Shown piece by piece: positions 1-6,940 of a stretch of 8,493 nucleotides of DNA. Position numbers and translations under genes: made by a program. Source of the DNA: Lachnospiraceae bacterium (GTDB taxonomy: Bacteria; Bacillota; Clostridia; Lachnospirales; Lachnospiraceae); NCBI GenBank assembly GCA_024691145.1, contig JAILNW010000351.1, forward strand, positions 1-8,493, written 5' to 3'. The stretch's first letter is position 1; the number at the start of each line of letters is the position of its first letter. The notes under the pieces were generated by a model that was given only the letters and a program-made list of their open reading frames with translations, made no database searches and was not told where the DNA came from.

Positions 1-1278
1 AAAGATGAAGATGCCAATATAACATTATTTGATGGCAATGCAGATATAAATCTTGAAGATATAAAGAAAAATATACCAGAGGGAACAGCAATTATTGTAG
101 GAAGCATTCCGGAAAGCATAAGAGAAGCAACTGATCTCGTAATTGTTAGTCCAGGAGTACCGCTTGATCTTGATTATGTTGAGAGATTTGCTAATGATAA
201 CATTCCTATCTGGGGTGAGATAGAACTTGGATATATGTATTCTAAGGGAAAGATTGCAGCAATTACAGGTACTAATGGTAAGACAACAACTACAGCACTT
301 GTAGGTGCAATTATGAGAGAGTACTATAACAGTGTATTTGTTGTTGGTAATATTGGCATTCCTTATACTAATCTTGTTAAGGAAACAAAGGAAGACTCTG
401 TAACTGTAGCTGAAGTAAGCAGTTTCCAGCTTGAAACTATAAGAACTTTCAGACCAGATGTCAGTGCCATACTTAACATTACACCAGATCATCTTAACAG
501 ACATCATACTATGGAGAACTACATAGAGGCAAAAGAGAATATTACCATGAATCAGGGGAAAGATGATACATGTATTCTTAACTATGAAGATGAGGTTTTA
601 AGAGAATTTGGCAAAACATTAGAGTGCAAAGTAGCATTTTTCAGCAGCGCCAGAAAGTTAGAGAATGGTATATATCTTGAAGGTGATAATATCATTTATA
701 ATAATAATGGAGAAGACACTATAGTATGTAACATCCATGATCTTAAGTTACTTGGTGTTCATAATTATGAGAATGTTATGGCAGGAATACTTGCAGGCAT
801 AGCACTTAATGTTCCTATGGATGTTATAAGAAAGGCTATATGTGAGTTTACTTCTGTAGAACATAGAATAGAATATGTTGCCACAAAGAATGGTGTTAAG
901 TATTATAATGACTCTAAGGGAACTAATCCTGATGCTGCAATTAAGGGAATTCAGGCCATGGTAACAAAGACATTATTAATTGGTGGCGGATATGACAAGA
1001 ATTCTGAGTATGATGAGTGGATTAACGCTTTTGACGGAAAGGTTAAGAAACTTATACTTATTGGACAGACAAGAGAGAAGATAGCAGATACTTGTGAAAA
1101 GTGCGGATTCAAAGATTATGTATTTGCAGATTCTTTGGAGGAAGCAGTTAATATATGTAAGGAAAACGCATGTGAGGGCGATGCGGTTCTTTTGTCACCT
1201 GCTTGTGCAAGCTGGGGAATGTTTAAAAATTATGAGGAGAGAGGCAGAATATTTAAGGAATTAGTTAATGCGCTTTAA
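1..1278 (+). CDS. murD: UDP-N-acetylmuramoyl-L-alanine--D-glutamate ligase (MurD), 5' end missing
   Basis: The reading frame is open from the first base to TAA at 1276-1278. It gives 425 residues; by comparison with MurD proteins of about 450, roughly 20-30 N-terminal residues lie outside the window. MurD is a cytoplasmic Mur ligase that uses ATP to add D-glutamate to UDP-MurNAc-L-alanine. Visible in order, numbered from the fragment start: the P-loop GTNGKTTT (90-97), the MurD-type SSFQLE (140-145), the central-domain GVHNYEN, EHRIEYV (287-293) and YYNDSKGTNPDA (from 301), then GGGYDKN, and the C-terminal LSPACASWGMFKNYEERG (from 398). The SSFQLE and LSPACASWGMF motifs separate MurD from MurC, MurE and MurF. 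No frameshift is seen and the key residues are kept. The next gene starts 11 bases later, so the two are almost certainly co-transcribed. Confidence 0.97.
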   Translation, partial: KDEDANITLFDGNADINLEDIKKNIPEGTAIIVGSIPESIREATDLVIVSPGVPLDLDYVERFANDNIPIWGEIELGYMYSKGKIAAITGTNGKTTTTALVGAIMREYYNSVFVVGNIGIPYTNLVKETKEDSVTVAEVSSFQLETIRTFRPDVSAILNITPDHLNRHHTMENYIEAKENITMNQGKDDTCILNYEDEVLREFGKTLECKVAFFSSARKLENGIYLEGDNIIYNNNGEDTIVCNIHDLKLLGVHNYENVMAGILAGIALNVPMDVIRKAICEFTSVEHRIEYVATKNGVKYYNDSKGTNPDAAIKGIQAMVTKTLLIGGGYDKNSEYDEWINAFDGKVKKLILIGQTREKIADTCEKCGFKDYVFADSLEEAVNICKENACEGDAVLLSPACASWGMFKNYEERGRIFKELVNAL

Positions 1279-1289
1279 GGAGGAATTAT

Positions 1290-2444
1290 ATGCCTAGCTC
1301 AAATCGTGACAGAACGTCTGCTGTTAAGAAGCATTTTAACAATTATTATGATTATAGTTTATTGTTTTTAACTATATTTTTATGCTGCTTTGGACTTGTT
1401 ATGATATACAGCACAAGTTCATTTGTGGCACAAAGAGATTTTAATGATTCTGCGAAGTTTTTAAAGTCCCAGGCATTGGCAGTTATTTTAGGAACTTTTG
1501 CAATGGTTTTTGCTTCAAGAGTTGATTACAGACGTTACACAAGAGGACTTAAGCATTTAAATATTAATTTTATATTTTTACTATATTTCATATGTATATT
1601 TTTACAGGCATATGTATTGTTATTTGGTAAAGAAAGTCATGGTAAAAAAAGATGGATTATGCTTGGACCAGTAAGTTTTCAGCCTTCTGAGCTCACGAAG
1701 ATTGCGGTAATACTATTTGTGGCATATGTTGTACAAAGGTCACCAAGATCACTTGATACTCCAGGGGGATTTCTGGCAGTGTTTCTTTCAAATATTTTAA
1801 CAATAGGACTTATTGCAAAAGCAAACTTAAGTACTGCAATAATTGTCTGCGTTATAATATTTGCTATATGTTATACTGCAACAAGAAAACCATTTTATTA
1901 TGTTATATTTATTATTTTAGGAATAGTAGTTGTCCTTTTGTATATTCATTTTGGTGAACAGTCCTATCGAGCCGAACGTATCAGAGTATGGAAGAACATT
2001 GAAAATGAAGAAAAGGGATATCAGATATTACAGGGATTATATGCCATTGCTTCTGGAGGACTTTTTGGAACAGGTCTTGGCAACAGTAAGCAGAAACTTG
2101 GATTTATACCCGAGGCGCATAATGATATGATATTTACTGTAATATGTGAAGAACTTGGATTGTTTGGGGCAATTTCAGTTATAGCATTATTTGTATTTTT
2201 AATTTACAGAATATTTGTTATAGCAATTAATGCACCTGATTTATTTGGTTCACTTATATGTGTAGGTGTAATAGCACATATTGCATTTCAGGTAATACTT
2301 AATATTGCCGTTGTAACAAACGCAGTACCATCAACAGGTGTTCCGTTACCATTTATCAGTTATGGAGGAACCTCTGTCTCCTTGCTTATGCTAGAGATTG
2401 GACTGGTGCTTAGTGTTTCAAATCAGATAAGACACAAGAATTAA
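1290..2444 (+). CDS. ftsW: SEDS-family septal peptidoglycan glycosyltransferase (FtsW/SpoVE)
   Basis: The product is a 384-residue polytopic membrane protein of the SEDS family (FtsW, RodA, SpoVE), which polymerises lipid II into glycan strands together with a class B penicillin-binding protein. About ten membrane segments are visible, near residues 22-42, 62-78, 92-113, 135-149, 163-178, 180-197, 203-219, 288-313, 320-343 and 358-378. Family signatures are GKKRWIMLGPVSFQPSE (118-134), GLYAIASGGLFGTGLG (249-264), SKQKLGFIPEAHNDMIF and PFISYGGTS (to 362). Asp279 in PEAHND matches the catalytic Asp of the family (Asp297 of E. coli FtsW). The start ATG has an ideal AAGGAGG (1277-1283) six bases upstream that overlaps the murD stop codon, which favours translational coupling. 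FtsW and its sporulation paralogue SpoVE cannot be told apart from this sequence; the place after murD is that of spoVE in Bacillus subtilis and ftsW in many Clostridia. Confidence 0.95.
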   Translation: MPSSNRDRTSAVKKHFNNYYDYSLLFLTIFLCCFGLVMIYSTSSFVAQRDFNDSAKFLKSQALAVILGTFAMVFASRVDYRRYTRGLKHLNINFIFLLYFICIFLQAYVLLFGKESHGKKRWIMLGPVSFQPSELTKIAVILFVAYVVQRSPRSLDTPGGFLAVFLSNILTIGLIAKANLSTAIIVCVIIFAICYTATRKPFYYVIFIILGIVVVLLYIHFGEQSYRAERIRVWKNIENEEKGYQILQGLYAIASGGLFGTGLGNSKQKLGFIPEAHNDMIFTVICEELGLFGAISVIALFVFLIYRIFVIAINAPDLFGSLICVGVIAHIAFQVILNIAVVTNAVPSTGVPLPFISYGGTSVSLLMLEIGLVLSVSNQIRHKN

Positions 2445-2450
2445 TTCAGA

Positions 2451-2475
2451 CTGCTCATGCCTATGGTATGGGCAG
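2451..2475 (+). repeat. Strong hairpin after ftsW
   Basis: Two 11-base arms (2451-2461 and 2465-2475) pair along their full length with two G-U pairs around a three-base TAT loop; A2450 and T2476 add a twelfth pair. The stem starts seven bases after the ftsW stop codon. No run of T follows, so it is not a standard intrinsic terminator. It could stabilise the 3' end of the upstream message, mark a processing site, or attenuate read-through into murA. Confidence 0.6.
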
Positions 2476-2490
2476 TGTTAGTATAGAGAG

Positions 2491-2521
2491 ATGACACCTA
2501 TTTTGATAATGGGCATATAAT
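2491..2521 (+). promoter_or_regulatory. Possible sigma-A promoter for murA
   Basis: A perfect TATAAT lies at 2516-2521 and ATGACA, one mismatch from TTGACA, at 2491-2496. The spacer is 19 bases, longer than the usual 17. The predicted transcript start near 2528 leaves a short leader before the murA ATG at 2551. The only sizeable gap between murD and the gene upstream of ftsZ lies here, which fits a secondary promoter. AT-rich DNA makes TATAAT common, so this is tentative. Confidence 0.35.
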
Positions 2522-2550
2522 GTTATATGACTGTTATCGGAGTAGAGTAA

Positions 2551-3828
2551 ATGTCTGCAATAAGTATAGAAAAATCTGAAAATCTTGAGGGCAGAATTAT
2601 AGTACAGGGGGCAAAGAATGAAGTACTTCCTGTTCTTTGTGCCACTGTGGTAAATGGAAATATTTCAATAATACATAATTGTCCAAGAATCAGTGATGTT
2701 TATAACACTATCAGGATACTTAATAACATAGGATGCAAAACAGAATGGATAGATAACAATTCTCTTATGGTTAACAGCAAAAATCTTAATGATTACAGAA
2801 TTACCTGTAACTTTGCAAGGATGATGCGCTCATCAATTATATTTACAGGGGCACTTGTGTCAAGATGCAAAAAGGCTGTATGCAGTTATCCTGGAGGATG
2901 TGTAATAGGTGAAAGACCAATAGATATACATATAGATGCCTTTAGACAAATGGGAATAAAGGTAATAAGCAGCAATAAAGGAATAGAGTGTATAAGATAT
3001 CAGGAAAAGGACTGCAGAATAAAATTAAGATTTCCAAGTGTTGGGGCTACAGAGAATATAATACTTGCAAGTATTATAGGAAATCAGACTGTTTACATTT
3101 ATAATTATGCAAAAGAACCTGAGATTATATCATTATGTTCTTTCCTTATAAAAATGGGTGGCATTATTGATATTAGAAAAGAGTATATTAAGATTACAGG
3201 AGTAAATAAGAGCTGTTTAAAAAACGTAGAATACTGTATAGAAAGCGACAGAATAGTAGCAGGTACTTATATGTTTGCTGTTGCAGGCTGCAAAGGTGAT
3301 GTGGTATTAGAAGGAGCTGATATTAATAAATTAAGAGCTTCAGCTGATATACTAAAAAGTGCCGGAGTGCTGATTAATTCTGATACTAATAGAGGCATTG
3401 CATTTGATAAAAAATATATAAGAATAAAGATGAAAGAAAGATTTTCTGTGAAAGGAAAAGTAATAACTGGACCATATCCTTATTTTTCAACAGATATGCA
3501 GTCACCTTTAATGGCTCTTATGGCAGGAAATAATACAGAATTTATATGCATAGAGAATATGTTTGAAAATCGTTTCAAGATGTCTGATGAGTTGATTAAG
3601 ATGGGTGCCGATATAATAGTTAAGGAGAATATGGCAATTATTAAAGGAAAACAATTGCATGGATGCGTGGTAAATGCAACAGATTTAAGATCTGGCGCAG
3701 GACTTGTAATTGCAGGGCTTGGTGCAGAAGGCAGAACCGTGATACAGCATGCCGATTATATATACAGAGGATATGAGGATATACTAAGGGATATAAATAA
3801 TATTGGGGGGAATATCCATATAATATAG
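2551..3828 (+). CDS. murA: UDP-N-acetylglucosamine 1-carboxyvinyltransferase (MurA)
   Basis: The 425-residue protein has the usual MurA length. MurA transfers enolpyruvate from phosphoenolpyruvate to UDP-GlcNAc, the first committed step of peptidoglycan synthesis, in the cytoplasm. The active-site residues are present: Lys22-Asn23 in GAKNE; Arg93 in MMRSS (E. coli Arg91); Cys117 in PGGCVIGERP, the fosfomycin-reactive Cys; Arg122; Asp315 in STDMQSP (E. coli Asp305); and Arg380 in DLRSGAG (E. coli Arg397). SDRIVAGTY and ENRF are further family marks. Cysteine in the loop makes it fosfomycin-sensitive in type, not the Asp form. Several normally conserved stretches are altered, for example ENRFKMSDELIKMGADI, so it looks like a somewhat divergent paralogue. 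GGAG at 2539-2542 lies eight bases before the ATG. Low-GC Gram-positives often carry two MurA genes; which of the two this is cannot be decided here. The next gene follows after 14 bases. Confidence 0.95.
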   Translation: MSAISIEKSENLEGRIIVQGAKNEVLPVLCATVVNGNISIIHNCPRISDVYNTIRILNNIGCKTEWIDNNSLMVNSKNLNDYRITCNFARMMRSSIIFTGALVSRCKKAVCSYPGGCVIGERPIDIHIDAFRQMGIKVISSNKGIECIRYQEKDCRIKLRFPSVGATENIILASIIGNQTVYIYNYAKEPEIISLCSFLIKMGGIIDIRKEYIKITGVNKSCLKNVEYCIESDRIVAGTYMFAVAGCKGDVVLEGADINKLRASADILKSAGVLINSDTNRGIAFDKKYIRIKMKERFSVKGKVITGPYPYFSTDMQSPLMALMAGNNTEFICIENMFENRFKMSDELIKMGADIIVKENMAIIKGKQLHGCVVNATDLRSGAGLVIAGLGAEGRTVIQHADYIYRGYEDILRDINNIGGNIHII

Positions 3829-3842
3829 AGAGGTAGATACTT

Positions 3843-5096
3843 ATGTCAAGTGGTAATCACAAAAACAAAAATAATGTAAAGAATAACAGACCTAAAACAG
3901 CCAAGGAAGCAATAAGACAGCAAAAGGGTGAGAATGTTAATCATATAGAGAAAATAAAAAATAAGAACTATAATAAAACTAAAAAAAATGATATAATAGA
4001 AAGTAGTACAGAAAAAGAGAATGTTAAGGTAATGGAAGAAAAAGCTAAAGAACAAGAGACAAAAGTTATTGCAGAGGAAAAGAAGGAAAGCAAAACTGCT
4101 GATAACACTGAGAAAAAGACTGAAAAAAGTAATGTAAGGGAATTCAGACGTGTTCCAGATAAGGACAAACTTGAAGAACTTGCAAAAAAAGAACAGGAAA
4201 AGATGCAAAAGAAAATGAAGGTTAATACAAAAGTAATAAGAACCTATGAAGAAAAAGAAACTTTTGCACAGAAGTTAGAAAATAAATATGGCATTAGACT
4301 GAATGTTAATATGTTTGTGATGGCCAAGATAGGAATTATTGCACTTGTAACAATAATTTTCGTATGTTATCTTGCCTACATAACGAGAATACTTGAGGTT
4401 GAGGTTGATAATTCTGAGATACTTCATCATTATACTGATGAGGAAATAAAAGACTTTGTTATAAAAGATGAACTATTTGACCATAATGCAATTTTACTTT
4501 TCCTGAAATACAGATATACTGTACAGGAAGATATACCATTTGTTGAGAAAATCGATGTTGATCTTATCAACAAGAATAAAATTAAAATTACAGCCTATGG
4601 AAAGAAAATAATTGGCTGTACAGAGTATATGAACCAGTATCTGTATTTTGATAAAGACGGAATATTTGTAGAAGCGTCTGATGATATAAAGGACGATACA
4701 GCATTTATCACAGGAATAAATTTTAAAGAAGTTACATTATATGAGAAAATGAAGGTTGATAATGATAACCTTTTTAATCTGATAATAGGAATAACGCAGC
4801 AGATATCTCTTTATAAATTAGATGTTGAGGAGATTAATTTTGATAAGAATTACAATGTGACTTTATATTGTGGCGATGTAACTGTGGAGATGGGAAAATA
4901 CGATAATTATGATGACCAGCTGGCATTATTAAAAAACATACTTACAGAAGCAGAGGCTAATAATATGAAGGGTGTGCTTCACCTTGAAAACTTTAATAAA
5001 GATCAGAAAAAGTTTATATTTGACAGTGAAAATGATGAGGGAGTAAAGGAGATTGAAGCAGATACAGAGGCAGATACAGAAAATGATACAGAGTAA
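3843..5096 (+). CDS. ftsQ: Cell division protein FtsQ/DivIB
   Basis: This is a 417-residue bitopic membrane protein with the layout of Gram-positive DivIB. Residues 1-155 form a very lysine- and glutamate-rich, probably disordered cytoplasmic tail. One membrane helix follows at about 158-180 (MAKIGIIALVTIIFVCYLAY), then an extracytoplasmic POTRA-like region (about 181-252, starting ILEVEVDNSEI) and the beta domain, with YLYFDKDGIFVEAS at 266-279. In the divisome FtsQ/DivIB bridges FtsL and DivIC-type proteins to the septal synthase. Sequence identity in this family is low, so the call rests on topology, POTRA-like spacing and position between the mur/ftsW genes and ftsZ. GAGAGG at 3828-3833, nine bases before the ATG, overlaps the murA stop. 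The extreme C-terminus is three tandem ADTE/ADTE/NDTE units (406-417), encoded by 12-base near-repeats. The next gene starts 20 bases downstream. Confidence 0.9.
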   Translation: MSSGNHKNKNNVKNNRPKTAKEAIRQQKGENVNHIEKIKNKNYNKTKKNDIIESSTEKENVKVMEEKAKEQETKVIAEEKKESKTADNTEKKTEKSNVREFRRVPDKDKLEELAKKEQEKMQKKMKVNTKVIRTYEEKETFAQKLENKYGIRLNVNMFVMAKIGIIALVTIIFVCYLAYITRILEVEVDNSEILHHYTDEEIKDFVIKDELFDHNAILLFLKYRYTVQEDIPFVEKIDVDLINKNKIKITAYGKKIIGCTEYMNQYLYFDKDGIFVEASDDIKDDTAFITGINFKEVTLYEKMKVDNDNLFNLIIGITQQISLYKLDVEEINFDKNYNVTLYCGDVTVEMGKYDNYDDQLALLKNILTEAEANNMKGVLHLENFNKDQKKFIFDSENDEGVKEIEADTEADTENDTE

Positions 5097-5116
5097 TTAA
5101 TTTTGAGGGTAATAAT

Positions 5117-6616
5117 ATGCATTTGAGAAATGTTAAAGGACTAAAGCAGATTCCTAATAGGAATAATAATGGAACTGAATACGAGCCTGATAAAAATAAC
5201 TATAATCAGGCTCCTTTTGGCATGTCTCAGAATATGTATGATACGGGGTATATACCACCAGTAGATGATATGTATAACACAGGATATATACCGCCAATAG
5301 AAGATATACATAACACAGGATATATACCACCAATAGAAGATATACATAACACAGGATATATACCACCAGTAGATGATATGTATAACACAGGATACATACC
5401 ACCAGTAGATAATATGTTTAATACAGGCTATATTCCGCCTATTGATGAAGATTACATACGTATTGCTCAGATTGAGATGGAGAATAATGTATGTAATAAT
5501 CAGAAAAATGAATTCTATGATACAGTTAAAATATGTGTAGATGACATTAATGAAAGACTTGAAGAAGAGGAAAAAGTACCTTTAAAAATAAGAATAATGA
5601 GTATAATAACTCTCATAAGAATGAATTCTTTTAAAGAAAATCACAAAATGTTTGTAAGGTTTTTAAAGAAAAGAAAAGGATTTAAGAAAAGGCTCAGAAT
5701 AGGGATAACAGTAATATTGTTCCCTTTCATTCTGATGTTTTTGCCTAAGATAACTTTTGGTTTTGCACCATCAATATGGCTTACTTTGTCTAATTCTGAC
5801 TTAAAGCTTATTAATATGTACACAGATTATATAGGGAAAAGTGCTCTTCTTTCTCCTGTTGCTGTAGAGGAAGAAGAAACTGTGGCTGTGGAGACTAATA
5901 AGGTTCAGGGAATGACTAACCATCAGATAGATGTTGCCTGCCAGCTTATAAGCCTTTTTGAAAATGGAACACCTGTTATTCAGTATGCTTATGCTGAAAA
6001 TATAGGTGACGGAGCAGGATATACAAGCGGAAGAGCAGGATTCTGTACAGGTACAGGAGATGCTCTTGAAGTTATAAAAAGATATACAAATGAGGTTCCT
6101 GACAACCTTATGGCTAAGTATATTAACGAACTTACAGCAATTGCCAACAAGAAAAAGTCTGCAAGTAACGTGTCTGGACTTAAAGCAATTGGTGATTATT
6201 GTGGTGACTGGAAAAAGAGCTGTGAAGATGATAAATTTATTAAGGCCCAGGATGATGTATTCTTTGAATGGTACTATGAACCATCAAGAGTTGCTGCAGA
6301 TGGTATAGGGGCGCAGTATGCTGTTACAAGAGCTGAACTTTTCGACACAGCCATTAATCATGGAACTTCAAGAATGAAAAAGTTTGTAAAAAGTACTAAC
6401 AGCAATATGGGAGGTTCTCCTGCTGACGGAGTTGATGAAATCAGCTGGATTAAGGAGTATCTTAATGTAAGAGCTACATATCTTAAATCTACAAGATTTA
6501 AGTCAATTGTCTATAGAACTGACATTATGGGTGAGATAATAGAAGATGGCAACTATAACTTCGATGAAAAGATAGTTGTAAGACATAAGCACTTCGCTGG
6601 AACTGTGATTGAATAA
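5117..6616 (+). CDS. Membrane-anchored glycoside hydrolase family 46 (chitosanase-like) protein with N-terminal TGYIPP repeats
   Basis: The 499-residue protein has three parts. Residues 1-193 are cytoplasmic: a short Asn-rich start, six 12-residue repeats (42-113) with core TGYIPP, then a charged stretch ending in a basic KKRKGFKKRLR. A single membrane helix lies at about 194-217, and the positive residues before it put the N-terminus inside. After an acidic linker (250-260), residues 265-499 read as a GH46 domain: SLFENGTPVIQYAYAENIGD (279-298), GYTSGRAGFCTGTGDALEVI, AQDDVFFEWYYEP, then GGSPADGVDE (432-441) and a C-terminal NYNFDEKIVVRH. Recalled Bacillus and Streptomyces chitosanases align throughout. 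The catalytic acids match as Glu282 and Asp298, 16 residues apart as in B. subtilis Csn; Thr303 and Asp315 are also kept. The Arg usually in GDGRGYT is Ala300. GH46 hydrolyses beta-1,4 bonds between glucosamine units and shares the lysozyme-like fold; the true substrate here is unknown. GAGGG at 5105-5109 supports the start. The family call is firm; a division role is inferred from position only. Confidence 0.88.
   Translation: MHLRNVKGLKQIPNRNNNGTEYEPDKNNYNQAPFGMSQNMYDTGYIPPVDDMYNTGYIPPIEDIHNTGYIPPIEDIHNTGYIPPVDDMYNTGYIPPVDNMFNTGYIPPIDEDYIRIAQIEMENNVCNNQKNEFYDTVKICVDDINERLEEEEKVPLKIRIMSIITLIRMNSFKENHKMFVRFLKKRKGFKKRLRIGITVILFPFILMFLPKITFGFAPSIWLTLSNSDLKLINMYTDYIGKSALLSPVAVEEEETVAVETNKVQGMTNHQIDVACQLISLFENGTPVIQYAYAENIGDGAGYTSGRAGFCTGTGDALEVIKRYTNEVPDNLMAKYINELTAIANKKKSASNVSGLKAIGDYCGDWKKSCEDDKFIKAQDDVFFEWYYEPSRVAADGIGAQYAVTRAELFDTAINHGTSRMKKFVKSTNSNMGGSPADGVDEISWIKEYLNVRATYLKSTRFKSIVYRTDIMGEIIEDGNYNFDEKIVVRHKHFAGTVIE
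5240..5455 (+). repeat. Six tandem 36-base in-frame repeats
   Basis: Six units of exactly 36 bases begin at 5240, 5276, 5312, 5348, 5384 and 5420. Each encodes (D/N)TGYIPP followed by five mostly acidic or aromatic residues such as VDDMY or IEDIH. Units 2 and 3 differ by one silent base (CCG versus CCA). Units 1, 4 and 5 are of the VDDMY/VDNMF type. The sixth is the most diverged in base sequence. The pattern suggests recent duplication and possible copy-number change without loss of frame. The array lies in the cytoplasmic part of the GH46 protein. Confidence 0.95.
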
Positions 6617-6711
6617 TAAGCTCATTTATGTGAATAGTAAACAAAAAATCACCCAGAATATCCATTTTTTTACAAATTTTTTGAGAAATTCAATTATTTT
6701 CCAAAAAACAC

Positions 6712-6740
6712 TTGAATTTTTTTGAAAAATAAAATATTAT
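6712..6740 (+). promoter_or_regulatory. Probable sigma-A promoter of ftsZ
   Basis: TTGAAT (6712-6717) and TATTAT (6735-6740) are separated by exactly 17 bases, giving 4/6 and 5/6 matches to the consensus. Transcription would begin near 6747. The -35 box overlaps the right arm of the AT-rich inverted repeat 6686-6693/6712-6719, so terminator-like pairing and promoter share bases. The spacer holds an A/T-rich tract. The long gap before ftsZ makes a dedicated promoter likely. Confidence 0.5.
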
Positions 6741-6754
6741 ATATAAGATAGGTA

Positions 6755-6790
6755 ATATTATTTTTGTACTATTATGATGTACAATAATAT
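6755..6790 (+). repeat. AT-rich hairpin at the start of the ftsZ leader
   Basis: Six pairs (6764-6769 with 6779-6784) around a nine-base loop continue, after a three-T bulge at 6761-6763, into six more (6755-6760 with 6785-6790). It lies just downstream of the predicted transcript start, so it would be the first structure in the leader RNA, or alternatively an operator for a dimeric regulator. Confidence 0.45.
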
Positions 6791-6813
6791 GATTATTTTA
6801 AAATGATTATATG

Positions 6814-6836
6814 AGACATATATTACGTATATGTCT
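6814..6836 (+). repeat. Perfect 9-base inverted repeat in the ftsZ leader
   Basis: AGACATATA (6814-6822) and TATATGTCT (6828-6836) are exact reverse complements around TTACG. The size and symmetry suit either a dimeric transcription factor site or an RNA hairpin. It overlaps the first copy of the direct repeat TATGGGATT by one base. Confidence 0.55.
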
Positions 6837-6869
6837 ATGGGATTATATATTTTTTATGGGATTGTATTG

Positions 6870-6896
6870 GACAGCCTCTAGCGCAATATGGCTGTC
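6870..6896 (+). repeat. GC-richer stem-loop in the ftsZ leader
   Basis: GACAGCC (6870-6876) and GGCTGTC (6890-6896) form a seven-pair stem around a 13-base loop, in otherwise very AT-rich DNA. No T-run follows, so it is not a terminator. It ends about 45 bases before the ftsZ ribosome binding site, so it could act in mRNA stability or protein binding. Confidence 0.5.
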
Positions 6897-6940
6897 TGTT
6901 ACTGAAAATGTATTTTAAACCTTATGAGAAAAATATATTA

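Noticed and set aside
2551..3828. Possibility that the divergent murA is a decayed or non-catalytic copy.
   Set aside because: Lys22, Asn23, Cys117, Asp315 and Arg380 are all present, the length is normal and no frameshift is seen.
3846..4208. Long open frame on the minus strand opposite the start of ftsQ; similar ones lie opposite the TGYIPP repeats and ftsZ (7134-7427).
   Set aside because: They are antisense shadows of real genes. Their products are low-complexity or reverse images of conserved coding sequence, and no start signals are seen.
5240..5455. Regular 36-base repeats considered as a CRISPR array.
   Set aside because: The units are contiguous without spacers, keep the reading frame and encode a conserved peptide. 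This is a protein tandem repeat.
6643..6671. Possible terminator after the GH46 gene (A-run and T-run arms).
   Set aside because: The stem would be only A-T pairs around a 14-base loop, too weak to call as a terminator.
6774..6806. A ten-codon frame beginning ATGATG in the ftsZ leader.
   Set aside because: No ribosome binding site is present, and AT-rich composition easily explains it.
6803..6814. The 12-mer ATGATTATATGA occurs both here and at 8422-8433 before spoIIGA.
   Set aside because: In AT-rich DNA of this length a few shared 12-mers are expected by chance, and the contexts differ.
6811..6918. A 35-codon open frame with a hydrophobic product (MRHILRICLW...) in the ftsZ leader.
   Set aside because: No ribosome binding site precedes the ATG, the frame spans two inverted repeats, and such lengths occur by chance. 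It was not annotated as a gene.
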